Assembly: GCA_009731375.1 (NCBI GenBank)
Contig: BJOX01000144.1
Location: 462,947 to 507,562, forward strand
Length of the DNA stretch: 44,616 nucleotides
Direction of reading: 5' to 3'
From: Paulinella micropora
Taxonomy: Eukaryota > Cercozoa > Imbricatea > Euglyphida
The stretch's first letter is position 1. Every line of letters begins with the position of its first letter. Below, in pieces: positions 1-15,139 of the stretch. Under the pieces are notes generated by a model, which was not told the origin of the DNA, made no database searches, and was given only the letters and a program-made list of their open reading frames with translations. Position numbers and translations under genes: made by a program.

Positions 1-33
1 TTCCCCCCCCCCCCCCCCCCCCCCCTACCCTGT

Positions 34-76
<43 letters not shown>

Positions 77-240
77 GGATGGATGGATGGATGGATAGAA
101 AGATAGACTAAATGGATGGATGGACGGATGGATGGATAGATGGATAGGTAGGTAGGTAGATAGATAGCGGTATAGATAGATAGATAGATAGAGAGATAGA
201 CAGATAGATAGATAGACTAGATGGATGGATGGATATATAG

Positions 241-298
<58 letters not shown>

Positions 299-339
299 CA
301 TACATACATACACATATACATACATACATACATACACAG
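1..339. repeat. poly(C) then (GATA/GGAT)n microsatellite
   Basis: A C run at 3-25 is followed by GATA and GGAT tetranucleotide repeats with short interruptions, turning into CATA near 296. No gene or unique sequence is visible. Confidence 0.9.
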
Positions 340-947
340 GTCTATCCATCCCAATCTAGTAGCAACGACCCCTTCACTCTGTCTTTATTTACTTATACAT
401 ACATACATACATACAAGCATACATACATACATAATTGTATTTACTTATACATACATACATACATACATGCATACATAAATGTATATTTCCCCAAGCTAGT
501 ATCAACGATCTCCCCATACCCTGTCTTATACATACATACTTAGTCAATACATACATGCCTACATGATCAATACATACATAAACATACATACATACATACA
601 TACATACAAGCGTACATACATACATAAATGTATATTTCCCCAAGCTAGTATCAACGATCTCCCCATACCCTGTCTTATACATACATACTTAGTCAATTCT
701 TACATTCCTACATAATCAATACATACATAAACATACATGCATACATACATACATACAAAGTCGATTCATACACACACACACACACATACACACATACATA
801 CATACACATACATACATACATACACACATACACACAAACACATACACACACACAGTTCTATCTATCCCAAGCTAGTAGCAACGACCCCTCCACCCTGTCT
901 TCATTTACTTATTTATACATGCATACACATACATACACACATACATA

Positions 948-980
<33 letters not shown>

Positions 981-1070
981 CACACAAACACACACACACA
1001 CACACACACACAACACAGTTCTATCAATCACAAGCTAGTAGAAACGACCCCTCCACCCTATCTTCATTAT

Positions 1071-1101
<31 letters not shown>

Positions 1102-1376
1102 GTTCTATTATCTATCCCAAGCTAGTAGCAACGACCCCTCCACCCTGTCTTCATTTACTTATTCCTACATACATACACACACACACAGTTCTATCTATCC
1201 CAAGCTAGTAGCAACGACCCCTCCACCCTGTCTTCATTTACTTATTCATACATGCATACACACACACACATACATCCACACACACACAATACACACAACA
1301 CACAAACACACACACACACACACACAGGTCTATCTATCCCAAGCTAGTAGCAACGACCCCTCCATCCTGCCTTCAT
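340..1376 (+). repeat. Echo array of exon A1 in (CATA)n/(CA)n
   Basis: About eight partial copies of the 5' part of A1 start near 340, 486, 635, 855, 1018, 1103, 1189 and 1328. Each keeps a core like CCCAAGCTAGTAGCAACGA and ends soon after CCCTGTCTTCATTTAC, in CATA or CA repeats. The copies at 486 and 635 sit in a tandemly duplicated block of about 150 bp. The leftmost copies are the most diverged. Only the acceptor-side half of the exon is repeated. Confidence 0.75.
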
Positions 1377-1382
1377 TTCCTT

Positions 1383-1421
<39 letters not shown>

Positions 1422-1422
1422 G

Positions 1423-1484
1423 GTTCATCCATCCCAAGCTAGCAGCAACGACCCCTCCACCCCGTCATCGAATAACATGAGCTG
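1423..1484 (+). CDS. Gene A exon A1 (Ser/Asn-rich segment)
   Basis: The acceptor is the end of a (CA)n tract, ...CATACAG; the donor is CTG followed by GTCTATC. It reads [16 protein letters not shown], then NNMS, and ends with TG, which pairs with the first G of A2 to make Trp. The frame equals that shared by all upstream partial copies ([10 protein letters not shown]). It is the most complete member of its array, so I take it as the founder exon. No domain recognised. Confidence 0.5.
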
Positions 1485-1509
1485 GTCTATCTATCTATCT
1501 ATCGATCTG

Positions 1510-1541
<32 letters not shown>

Positions 1542-2241
1542 CCTACCTGACTACCTACCTACATACATACCTTTCTATCTACCTATCCATCGATCATCTA
1601 TCTATCTATCTATCTATCTACCTACCTACCTACCTATCCATCTACCTATCTAGGTATCTAGGTCTCACCTATCTATCTATCTATCTATCTATCCACCTTT
1701 CTATGTTTCTATCTATCTATCTATCTATCTATCTATGTATTTACCCACCTATCTATCTATCCATTTATGTTTTCCTTTTTTTATTAATACATAGGTCTCA
1801 TTTCTATCTATCTATCTATCTATCTATGTATCTATCTATCTATCTATCTATCGGTCTATGTATACAACTGAGCTGTTTCATGGGGCCTTTTCTATCTATC
1901 TACCTTTCTATCTATCAATCTATCTACCTATCTATCTATCTATCTATCTACCTCTCTATCTATATACCTGTCTATCTATCCACCTTTCTATCTATCTATC
2001 TGCCTATGTATACACCTGAGCTGTTTTCTGTGCTATCTACTTTTCTATCTATCTATCTATCGATCTATCTATCTACCTGCCTACCTACCTACCTGCCTAC
2101 CTACCCTCCTATCTACACACGTATTTTTATAGTAGATTTTTTTCATTTATATTCATATTTACATATATATATATATGTCTCGTTCCCATCAGCTCAGGTG
2201 GTAGATAGGTGGGTAAATACATAGATAGATAGATAGATGGA

Positions 2242-2284
<43 letters not shown>

Positions 2285-2290
2285 AGATAC

Positions 2291-2356
<66 letters not shown>

Positions 2357-2932
2357 TTCACTGGGCTTTTCCCCTGTCTTGCGTGATATCTATCTATCTA
2401 GCTATCTAGCTACCTATCTATCTATCTACCTATCTATCTACTTACCTGCCTACCTGCCTATATTTTTCTATCTATCTATCTATCTATCTATCTATTATAT
2501 ATATATATATACATTTCCGTATGTATATTCATAGGTCTCGTTTTCAACAGTTGAGTTGGTTCCACTGGGCTTTTCCCCTGTTCTGTGTGATATCTATCTA
2601 TCTATCTGCCTACCTATCTATCTACATATCTACCTATCTATCTACCTACCTACCTACCTATATTTTTTTAAAATCTATTTACATTTCCATATGTATTCTT
2701 GTAGGTCTCGTTTTCAACAGTTGAGTTGGTTCCATTGGGCTTTTCCTCTGTTCTCCGTGCTTCTCGGCTTGTTCCTACTCCTAGTGCTTATTACCACTTG
2801 CAAAAAATATCGTATTCGCACTCGACGAGCGAGTTTCAATAAAGACAGGTAGATAGATAGATGAACAGATAGGTATGTAGCTAGGTAGGCTCGACGAGCG
2901 AGTTTCAATAAAGACAGGTAGATAGATAGATG

Positions 2933-2990
<58 letters not shown>

Positions 2991-2999
2991 GTACGTAGG

Positions 3000-3050
<51 letters not shown>

Positions 3051-3186
3051 GTAGATAGATAGATAGATAGGTGGATAGGTAGGTAGGTAGGTAGATAGAT
3101 AGATAGATAGGTAGATAGATAGATAGGCAGGTAGGTAGGTAGATAGATAGATAGATAGATAGATACATAGATGGATAGATAGATAC

Positions 3187-3233
<47 letters not shown>

Positions 3234-3298
3234 CATAGATAGATAGATCTAGATCGATCTATCTAGATAGATACATAGATAGATAGATAGATAGATAC

Positions 3299-3357
<59 letters not shown>

Positions 3358-3517
3358 CGAGGAACCATTTTCAATAAAGACCGGTCGACCTTATACATAC
3401 ATACATGCATACATACATACTGGAGACAGAGATACATACATATATACATACATACATACATACATACATAAGACGGGACATATTCATGTATATATGTAAT
3501 CATATGTAGAGGTCATA

Positions 3518-3568
<51 letters not shown>

Positions 3569-5400
3569 CTAAAAGTATATCGTACCCAAGTGTGTCTGTC
3601 TGTCCGTGATCACTTCACGGAAATCTAGCCAATTTTTTAGCGGCGGGGCCGGTCTGAAAGATAACGGAAAAAATATTTAGGAGGGGCCGGCCTGTCTTTT
3701 TTGCGGAAACGCAACCTTTTTTTGACGGGCCGGCCTGTCTTTTTTGCGGAAACGCAACCTTTTTTCGCTATAAATTCCACTTGGAAAAAACGGGCCGCAC
3801 TGTTATGAAAAAAAAAACCAAAGTTTTTGAAACTTTCCCTAGTCTGTAGTGGTCAAAATAAAAAGCTCTTTAGGACGGGCGATCCACTTTGTGTGTTTTT
3901 TTTTTTTTAATCTAGCTAATAAGCTATTTCTATACAAGGTAGATCTAGACTAGCTATAGACAGATAGACGGGCGATCCCCTGTCATATTCGAATTTGGCA
4001 CTGCCAGTCCTATCGATAAATTCTATTATATTCTGGTGGACGGGTTGGTAGTGGGACGGGCAGTCACTGTCATATTCTCGTATATATATACATATACATA
4101 CATACATACATTCAATAAAGACAGGTCTGCAGACAGAGATACATACATTAATACATACATACATACATGCATACATAAGACTATGTATGTATGTATGTAT
4201 GTATGCATGTATGTATACATGTATGTATGTTTGTATGCAAGTATGTATGTATATTACCCAACTAGATTACTATGTTTGTATGTATGTATATATGTATGTA
4301 TGTATGTGTGTGTGTATATATGCAATCATGTGTAGAGGTCGTGGCAACACGTGAAAGAGATGAGGAAGAAGACAAATAGACACATACATACATACATACA
4401 TACTTAAAATGTACGGGTACATACATACATACATACATACATAGTACTCGAGCCCCATACGTTGGATTTATTGAAAGAGATGAGGAAGAAGACAAATAGA
4501 CACATACATACATACATACATGCATACATACATACATACTTAAAATGTACGGGTACATACATACATACATACATACATACATACATAGTACTCGAGCCCC
4601 ATACGTTGGATTTATTGAAAGAGATGAGGAAGAAGACACATAGACACATACATACATACATACATACATACTTAAAATGTACGGGTACATACATACATAC
4701 ATACATACATAGTACTCGAGCCCCATACGTTGGATTTATTGAAAGAGATGAGGAAGAAGACAAATAGACACATACATACATACATACATGCATACATACA
4801 TACATACTTAAAATGTACGGGTACATACATACATACATACATACATACATACATAGTACTCGAGCCCCATACGTTGGATTTATTGAAAGAGATGAGGAAG
4901 AAGACACATAGACACATACATACATACATACATACATACTTAAAATGTACGGGTACATACATACATACATACATACATAGTACTCGAGCCCCATACGTTG
5001 GATTTATTGAAAGAGATGAGGAAGAAGACAAATAGACACATACATACATACATACATACATTAAAATATGCGGGTACATACATACATACATACATATATA
5101 CATACATACATACATACATAGTGCTCGAGGCCCCACGTTGGATGTACTGAAAGAGATGAGGAAGAAGACAAATAGAATACATATATACATACATACATAC
5201 ATACATACATGCATACATACATACTTAAAATATACGGGTACATACATACATACATACATAGTACTCGAGCCCCATACGTTGGATTTATTGAAAGAGATGA
5301 GGAAGAAGACAAATAGACACATACATATATACATGAATGCATACTTAAAAAGTGCGTGTATATATATATATATATATATATAGCGCAAGGTAAGAAAATA

Positions 5401-5489
<89 letters not shown>

Positions 5490-5710
5490 ATATACATGCA
5501 TACATACATACATACACATACATAAGCACATACATAAGCACATACATACATACATACACATACATACATACATACATATATGTTGTAGAGCTCGTGGTAA
5601 CGGATTGGATACATTAGAAGAGATAGGGAAAGAGCGGCATAAAGAGGAAGAAGCACAGCCAGAATTGCCTTTGGTCCCTCCATCTATCTATGTATCTATG
5701 TATCTATCTG

Positions 5711-5756
<46 letters not shown>

Positions 5757-5766
5757 CGCCTATCTG

Positions 5767-5802
<36 letters not shown>

Positions 5803-5980
5803 ATCTATTTATCTTATCTGTCTTATCTATTTATTCATCTATCTATCCACCTATCTACCCATCTATCCATTTATAGTTATATGTTTTTATATATAGATAG
5901 ATAGATAGATTGCACACAGCGCACGCACCATCAAAGCTACCCTTGGTCTATCTATCTATCTATCTATCTATCTCTATCTA

Positions 5981-6012
<32 letters not shown>

Positions 6013-6843
6013 TCTATCTACCCACCTATCTCATCTATTTCATCTATCTATCTATCTGCAGCCATTGGCACCGACCTCATATGAGTTCCCTACATATATC
6101 TAACTATCTCTCTATCCATGCGTCTATCCATACATAATATTACACATGTCTATTTACCTGTCTATCTATCTCAGATCAGTGCTCTATTACCTGTCTATCT
6201 ATCCATACATTATGTATATATATATATGGAGGGGTGCACAGTATGGCACCCCACGGGAAGAGGAGGTGGTTGGGCCTCTTCCCACTAGTTTCGAGGCTAT
6301 TTCGTTGTGTTGGCTCCGAGGCTATGTTGTTGTGTGGGTTCCGAGGCTATGTTGTTGTGTTGGTTCCGAGGCATTGTTGTTGTGTGGGTTTCGAGGCTAT
6401 GTCGATGTGGGTTCCGAGGCTATGTTGTTGCGTTGGTTCCGAGGCCATGTCGTTGTGTTGTTTTTTATAAGACATACACCACGTGGGATCAAAGGGGTAT
6501 TTACATTCCGAGATCTAGGGGTGGTGACGGGTTTCGAGGCGTCCCAGACACTTACCACAAAACGTCCTCATGCGCTGGCAGACCGCATGAAATGTCTGCT
6601 ACCCCTGTGAGTACCTCCATGCGGGACCTACCCAGTCTCGTGGAGCTCTCACGCGGGGAAGATCAATCATTTGTAGTTGATTTCCTGCAAGGTACCCGAC
6701 ACTGTGCGGGTAGTAGGGACTTCCTTTTGGGGCCTTCTATGCAGGATGGTTAGAGTCACTCTTCCCTCCCCAACATACTCACTGTAGTCCCTGTTGGGTC
6801 GAGGGATGGAGGCGCATGGCCCTCGGGCTCAGCCATGACAGAT

Positions 6844-6923
<80 letters not shown>

Positions 6924-7173
6924 TTATCTTTGCAGCATGGCCACGGTGCAACCTATCTATATGCATATGTATATGTATATGTATATGCATATGCATATGC
7001 ATATGCATATGTATATCTATATGTATATGCATATGCATATGCATACGCATATGCATATGCATATGCATATGCATATGTATATGTATATGTATATGTATAT
7101 GCATATGCATATGCATATGTATATGCATATGCATATGCATATGCATATGTATATGTATATGTATATGTATATA

Positions 7174-7204
<31 letters not shown>

Positions 7205-7543
7205 GTATGTATATGTATATATATATGTATATGTATATGTATATGTATACGTATATGTATATGTATATGTATATGTATTGTATATGTATACATATATGTA
7301 TATGTATATGTATATGTTATATGTATATGTTATATGTATATGTTATATGTATATGTATGTATGTATATGTATATGTATATGTATATGCATATGCATATGC
7401 ATACGCATATGCATATGCATATATGCATATGCATATGTATATGTATATGTGTATGTATATGTGTATGCATATGTATATGCATATGCATATGCATGTGCAT
7501 ATGTATATGTATATGTTTATGTATATACATATATATGTATATC

Positions 7544-7585
<42 letters not shown>

Positions 7586-7615
7586 CATATGTATATGTAT
7601 ATGTGTATGTGTATG

Positions 7616-7657
<42 letters not shown>

Positions 7658-7711
7658 CGTATATGTATATGTGTTTGTATATGTATATGTGTTTGTATAT
7701 GTATATGTGTT

Positions 7712-7768
<57 letters not shown>

Positions 7769-7808
7769 CATATGTATATGTTATATGTATATGTATATAT
7801 GTATATGT

Positions 7809-7848
<40 letters not shown>

Positions 7849-8062
7849 CTGCATATGCTACGAAGGCATCAACATGCTCACGTAGGTATGCACAGACACA
7901 TGTATGAATGGATAGATAGGTAGATAGCTAGATGTATATGTGTATGTAGGGATAAAATAGATATAAATAGATATAGATAGGTATAAATGGATGTATATAT
8001 ATGGCGTTGGTGCCCTGGGATAGATATAGATAGATATAAATAGATGTAGATAGATATACATG

Positions 8063-8111
<49 letters not shown>

Positions 8112-8201
8112 TTATGTATGTGTGTATGTCTATGTATATTATAGGTGAGTATGTTGATGGCTTCGCAGCATATATACATATGCATATACACATACATATA
8201 T

Positions 8202-8232
<31 letters not shown>

Positions 8233-10957
8233 CATACAAATACATATATTATACATATACATATACATTCCTATGATGTAGTCATGCGCGCCAACCTTAT
8301 CTATCTATCTATCTATCTATCTATCTGTCTCTACCTCAGTCCGTTATCTATCTGGAGGAGAAGGTATGTATGTATGTACGTATGTATACTCTTTGTATAC
8401 GTATGGCTTTATCCATACATACACATATACGCCTAGCTAGCTATCTAGCTATCTATCTATCTATCTATCTATCTATTTCTTCATGCATATAACGAATATG
8501 TCTACCTTTACCTCTTTCGCAGGTCACCACTCTCATGGCTACGCAGCAAAGCCCTGGCGCGGCCAATCCCTTCGGCATGGCCTCTCCACAAGGCCATGGC
8601 GCAGCCAACCCCTTCGGCATGGCCTCACCACAAAGCCATGGCGAGTCAGCCACTGACCATGATGGCCACATAGCTACGAGCCATGGGCATCGCTTTATCG
8701 TGCGCGTCTCTAGGCCCCTAGGCGTGATCCTAGAGAAGCATACGTTGACTGTGAGCAAGATTGAAGAAGTCGAGGGTGGGATACCGTCCTGGAACGCACA
8801 GGTATCTAGTCTATGTCTATATCTATCTATATCTATCTGTCTATATCTGTATCTATATTTTTGAAGTGCGGGATGATATAAATATATATATATACATATA
8901 TATATATATGTATATATATATTATATACATATTATATATATATATGTATACATATATATACATATATATATATATTTATCTGTACAGACCTAGAATGTGC
9001 AATTTTTTTAATCATATCTCTATACATGTATATCTATCGATATTCTCTATATCTATATACATGTATATCTATCAACATTGAAGAAGTCTATTTTCATCTA
9101 CAACCATCAAGATTGAAGAAGTCTCTATCTATTTATCTGTCTATCTATCTATCTATCTATCTATCGAGGGTGATATACTATATCCCCGTCTCTATTTCGT
9201 TAATTATAATTTCATTGTCTATATCTACACAAGGATTTTCTAAGTATTTCCCCACCAGATTTCGGCTACTTTGACTGTGGCCCCTCGTTTTTCACCGTAA
9301 AAATAACTGTCTATGAAAGTTGGGAAATGAGGGGGGGACTCAGCGAAAGTTCCCCGCTTTTCGCGGGTGGCCGGAAGCTTTGACTGAGGGTTTTCAACAA
9401 ATTATCGCTTGTTGCGACCAATTTGTTGTTGGCCGGAATACACAGAAAAACCTTACATGGAAATCTATATCTATATCAAATCTATATCTATATCTATACC
9501 TATATCATCTATATACAAGAAGTGGAGGGTGGAATACATTAGTATCTATATCCATATCTATATCCATATCTACATCCATATCTATATCTTGACCTATATC
9601 TATATCCTATATCAATACCTGTACTATATTTATATTTATACCTCTTTCTATATCTATATCTATATCTACATCTATATCCTTATTTATATAGCATCTTGAA
9701 AAAGCCGTGATGGTCGGCTATCTATATCTATACCTATACCTATACGTATATCTATATCTATATCTAATCTATGTCTATGTCTATGCCTATATCTATACCT
9801 GTATCTATATCTATATCTATATGTCATGTTAACGTAGCCATGAATTGCCGGTGACCAGATTGTTATCAATATCTATATCTATACCTATACCTATATCTAT
9901 ACCTATATCTATATCTATGTGTATGCCAATATCTATATCTATATCTATATCTATACCTATACCTATACGTATATCTATATCTATATCTATGTCTATGCCT
10001 ATATCTATACCTATATCTATATCTATATCTATGCATCATCTTAACGTAGCCATGATTGCCGGTGACCAGATTGTTATCAATATCTATATCTATACCTAAT
10101 ATCTTTTTCTATATCTATATCTATGTCTATGCCTATATCTATACCTATACCTATATCTATATCTATATCTATATCTGCATCTATTTCTATGCCTATATCT
10201 ATATCTATATCTATATCTATATATCATCTTAACGTAGCCATGAATCGCCGGTGACTTAATTGTTATCAATATCTATATCTATAGCTATACCCATACGTAT
10301 ATCTATACCTACATCTATATCTATGTCTATGCCTATATCTATATCTATATCGATATCTATATCTAATGTTAACCATGATTTGTCGGCGACCAGGTTGTTA
10401 TCTATATCTATATCAAGATCTCTATTTAGCATCCTGCCGAAGCCTAGAAGGTCGCGGTTAGATTGTTGCTCTATACCTATATCTATATCTATATCTATAT
10501 CTATATCTCTAGTTAGCATCCTGCCGAAGCCGTGATGGTCGGCGACCAGATTGTTATATATATCTATATCTATATCTATGTCTATATCTGTGTCTATATC
10601 TATGTCTATCAACATCTCTACTTAGCATCCTGCCGAAGCCTTAAAGTCGCAATTAGATTGTTTCTATATCTATACCTATACCTATATCTATATCTATCAT
10701 CTACATCTCTAGTTAGCATCCTCACGAAGCCGTGATGGTCGGCGACCAGATTGTTATCTGTATCTATATCTATATCTATATCTATGTCTATATCTATCTC
10801 TATATCAACATCTCTACTTAGCATCCTGCCGAAGCCTTAAAGTCGCAATTAGATTGTTTCTATATCTATACCTATACCTATACCTATATCTATATCTCTC
10901 GTTAGCATCCTGCCAAAGCCGTGATGGTCGGCGACCAGATTGTTATATATACCTATA

Positions 10958-10992
<35 letters not shown>

Positions 10993-13095
10993 ATATCAAC
11001 ATTTCTACTTAGCATCCTGCCGAAGCCTTAAAGGTCACAATTAGATTGTTTCTATATCTGTATCTATATCTGTATCTATATCTATATCTTTATCTCTAGT
11101 TAGCATCCTCACGAAGCCGTGATGGTTGGCGATCACATTGTTATCTATATCTATATCTATCTCTATCTCTATATCAACATTTCTACTTAGCATCCTGCCG
11201 AAGCCTTAAAGTCGCAATTAGTTTGTTTCTATATCAATATCTATACCTATATCTATATCTATATCTATTATCTACATCTCTAGTTAGCATCCTGCCGAAG
11301 CCGTGATGGTCGGCGACCAGATTGTTATCCATATCTATATCTATATCTATCACTATCTCTATATCAACATTTCTACTTAGCATCCTGCCGAAGCTTTAAA
11401 GTCGTAATTAGATTGTTTCTATATCTATATCTATATCTATATCTATTATCTATATCTCTAGTCAGCATCCTGCCGAAGCCGTGATGGTCGGCAATCAGAT
11501 TGTCATCTATATCTATATCTATATCTATATCTATTTTATATCTATATCTGTTTCTATGTCTCTACAAATCATCCTTCCAAAGCCTTGAAGGTGTATGTCT
11601 ATATCTATATCTATACCTATACCTATATCTATACCTATATCTATATCTATATCTCTATCTCTAGTTAGCATCCTGCCGAAGCCGTGATGGTCGGCGACCA
11701 GATTGTTATCTATATATATATCTATATCTATATCTATGTCTATATCTACATCTATATCTATATCTATATCTATGTCTATATCTATGTCTATATCTATATC
11801 TATATCTATATCTGTTTCTATGTCTCTACATATCATCCTCCTTCCAAAGCCTTGAAGGTGTATATCTATATCTATATCTACATCTACATCTACATCTATA
11901 TCTATATCTGTGTCTATATCTATATCTATATCTATATCTGTTTCTTCTATGTCTCTACATATCATCCTTCCAAAGCCTTGAAGGTGTATATCTATATCTA
12001 TATCTATATCTACATCTACATCTATATCTATGTCTATATCTATATCTGTTTCTTCTATGTCTCTACATATCATCCTTCCAAAGCCTTGAAGGTGTATATC
12101 TATATCTATATCTATATCTACATCTACATCTATATCTATGTCTATATCTATATCTATATCTATATCTGTTTCTTCTATGTCTCTACATATCATCCTTCCA
12201 AAGCCTTGAAGGTGTGTATCTATATCTACATCTACATCTATGTCTATGTCTATATCTATATCTATATCTATATCTGTTTCTTCTATGTCTCTACATATCA
12301 TCCTTCCAAAGCCTTGAAGGTGTGTATCTATATCTACATCTACATCTACATCTATATCTATATCTATATCTATATCTGTTTCTTCTATGTCTCTACATAT
12401 CATCCTTCCAAAGCCTTGAAGGTGTGTATCTATATCTATATCTACATCTACATCTATATCTATATCTATATCTATATCTGTTTCTTCTATGTCTCTACAT
12501 ATCATCCTTCCAAAGCCTTGAAGGTGTGTATCTATATCTATATCTATATCTATATCATTATATCTACATAGCATGATGCCGAAGCTGTGATAGTTGGCGA
12601 TCAGGTCGTTGGCATTCAGGTTTGTCTATCTATATCTATATGTTGTTGTGCATGTATATCTATCTATCTATATATCTATCTATCTATTTCAGGTATGTAT
12701 GTTGTTTCTCTATCTATATCTATACCTATATCGAAATCTATTTCTTTCTATATCTATGTCTCTACATATCACCCTTCCAAAGCTCGAAAGTATATCTATA
12801 TCTATATCTATATCTATGTCTATATCTATATCTATGTCTATATCTATATTTGTTGTTGCTGCCTATGCTGATCTTGTTGTTGTTGTTGTTGCTGTTGGTA
12901 GTGGTGGTGGTGGTGTTGCTGCTGCTGTTATTCATTAGTAGTAGTAGTAGGAGTAGTAGTAGTAGTAGCAGTAGTAGTAGTAGTAGTAGTAGGAGTAGGA
13001 GTAGTAGTATTAGTAGGAGTAGGAGTAGGAGTAGTAGTAGGAGTAGTAGTAGTTGTAGGAGTAGTAGTAGTAGTAGTAGGAGTAGTAGTAGTAAC

Positions 13096-13150
<55 letters not shown>

Positions 13151-13861
13151 TCATATATTATATATTACATATAATATATTATCTATTATATATTATGTAT
13201 TATACATTATACATTATATATTATATATTATATATTATATATTATATATCATGTATTATATATTATATATTATATATTATATATCATATATTATATATTA
13301 TATATTATTAGGTGTCTACAGGTTCATGGATCGACCTTGAAGGACAAACGATGCAACATTTAAAGGTATTAATGTATGTATGTATGAATGTATGCAGTTG
13401 TTGGGAAGGAAACCGTTCTTGAATCACCTTAGGCCAATAGGGTGCATGGGAGTAATGTACACAGGCAAAGGTAGGAAGGGACAGTTTAGAGGAAAGAAAG
13501 TTATGCAAGTAGGATATGACTTATTTAGAGAGCTATATAGAGTATGGGATGGTAGAAAAGTAATAGCAGGGTCTCTACATATCTATCTATCTGTCTATCT
13601 GTATGTCTATCTATCTATCTTCATTCATCTATCTATCTATCTATCTATGTATTTCCTTGAAGGATAAACGATGCAACATTTAAAGGTATTAATGTATGTA
13701 TGTATGAATGTATGCAGCTCTCTATCTATCTACCTATCTGTCTATCTATCTTCATTCATCTATCTATCTATCTATCTATTTCCGTGAGGGACAAACGATG
13801 CAACATTTAAAGGTATTAATGTATGTATGTATGAATATGCAGCTCTCTACCTATCTATCTG

Positions 13862-13894
<33 letters not shown>

Positions 13895-13966
13895 ATATTT
13901 CCTTGAGAGACAAACGATGCAACATTTAAAGGTATTAATGTATGTATGTATGAATGTATGGAGCTC

Positions 13967-14011
<45 letters not shown>

Positions 14012-14260
14012 TTCCTTGAGGGACAAACGATACAACATTTAAAGGTATTAATGTATGTATGTATGAATGTATGCAGCTCTCTACCTATCTATCTATCTAT
14101 CTGTCTGTCTATACATCTATCTGTCTATCTATCTATCTATCTATCTATTTCCTTGAGGGACAAACGATGCAACATTTAAAGGTATTAATGTATGTATGTA
14201 TGAATGTATGCAGCTCTCTACCTATCTATCTATCTGTCTGTCTATATATCTATATGTCTG

Positions 14261-14292
<32 letters not shown>

Positions 14293-14876
14293 ACCATCTA
14301 TATATTTCCTTGAGGGACAAACGATGCAACATTTAAAGGTATTAATGTATGTATGTATGAATGTATGCAGCTCTCTACCTATCTATCTATCTATCGGTCT
14401 GTCTATCTATCTATCTATCTATCTATCTATTTCCTTGAGGGACAAACGATGCAATATTTAAAGGTATTAATGTATGTATGTATGAATGTATGCAGCTCTC
14501 TACCTACCTATCTATCTATATATCTATCTATCTATATATCTATCTATCTATCTATCTTATCTATATATCTATCTATTTCCTTGAGGGACAAACGATGCAT
14601 TATTCAAAGGTATTAATGTATGTATGTATGAATGTATGCAGCTCTCTACCTATATATCTATCTATCCATCTATCTATCTATCCATCTATCTATCTATCTA
14701 TTTCCTTGAAGGACAAACGATGCAACATTTAAAGGTATTAATGTATGTATGTATGAATGTATGCAGCTCTCTACCTATCTAACTATCTATCTATCTATCC
14801 ATCTATCTATCCATCTATCTATCTATCTATCTATCTCCTTCAGGGACGAGCGATGCAGCAGTTCAAGGGAATGATG

Positions 14877-14914
<38 letters not shown>

Positions 14915-15065
14915 CCCACCTACCTACCTACCTACCTACCAGCCTACCTACCTGTCTACCTACCTTCCTACCTACCTACCTATTCATTCAGGAGGCGTTA
15001 CAAATGGCTGCTAGCGAATTTAGCCTGGAGATCAGACGCTTCGCTCAAGGAGGTATGATTGTCTT

Positions 15066-15139
<74 letters not shown>

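Larger units (their letters stand above)
6226..6845 (+). other. Low-repeat island with an open frame and a minisatellite
   Basis: About 600 bp of mixed-composition sequence. A short inverted repeat (GGGGTGC/GCACCCC) lies at about 6236-6254. A frame is open from 6307 to a TAG at 6751-6753; its second half reads [20 protein letters not shown]. It may contain candidate exon A4, or be a mobile-element remnant. No domain recognised. Confidence 0.4.

Noticed and set aside
1-340. Telomere or centromere satellite
   Set aside because: The repeats are mixed tetranucleotides without a TTAGGG-type unit and without a long uniform monomer.
4262-5577. Long open frames reading MYVCMYVC or HTYIHTYI
   Set aside because: Translations of TATG/CATA repeats. 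Open in overlapping frames on both strands, which a real gene would not be.
6816-7923. About 360-codon frames rich in YVYV or MYMY
   Set aside because: Pure hexanucleotide repeat read in three frames.
12762-13154. Poly-Leu and poly-Ser frames
   Set aside because: Translations of the AGT trinucleotide block; the same applies to poly-Asn/Ile frames in AAT blocks and poly-Lys/Glu in the AAG block.
13366-14843. CRISPR-like layout (conserved repeats, variable spacers)
   Set aside because: The spacers are TATC microsatellite, not unique sequence; the organism is eukaryotic with introns and retroelements; no cas genes.
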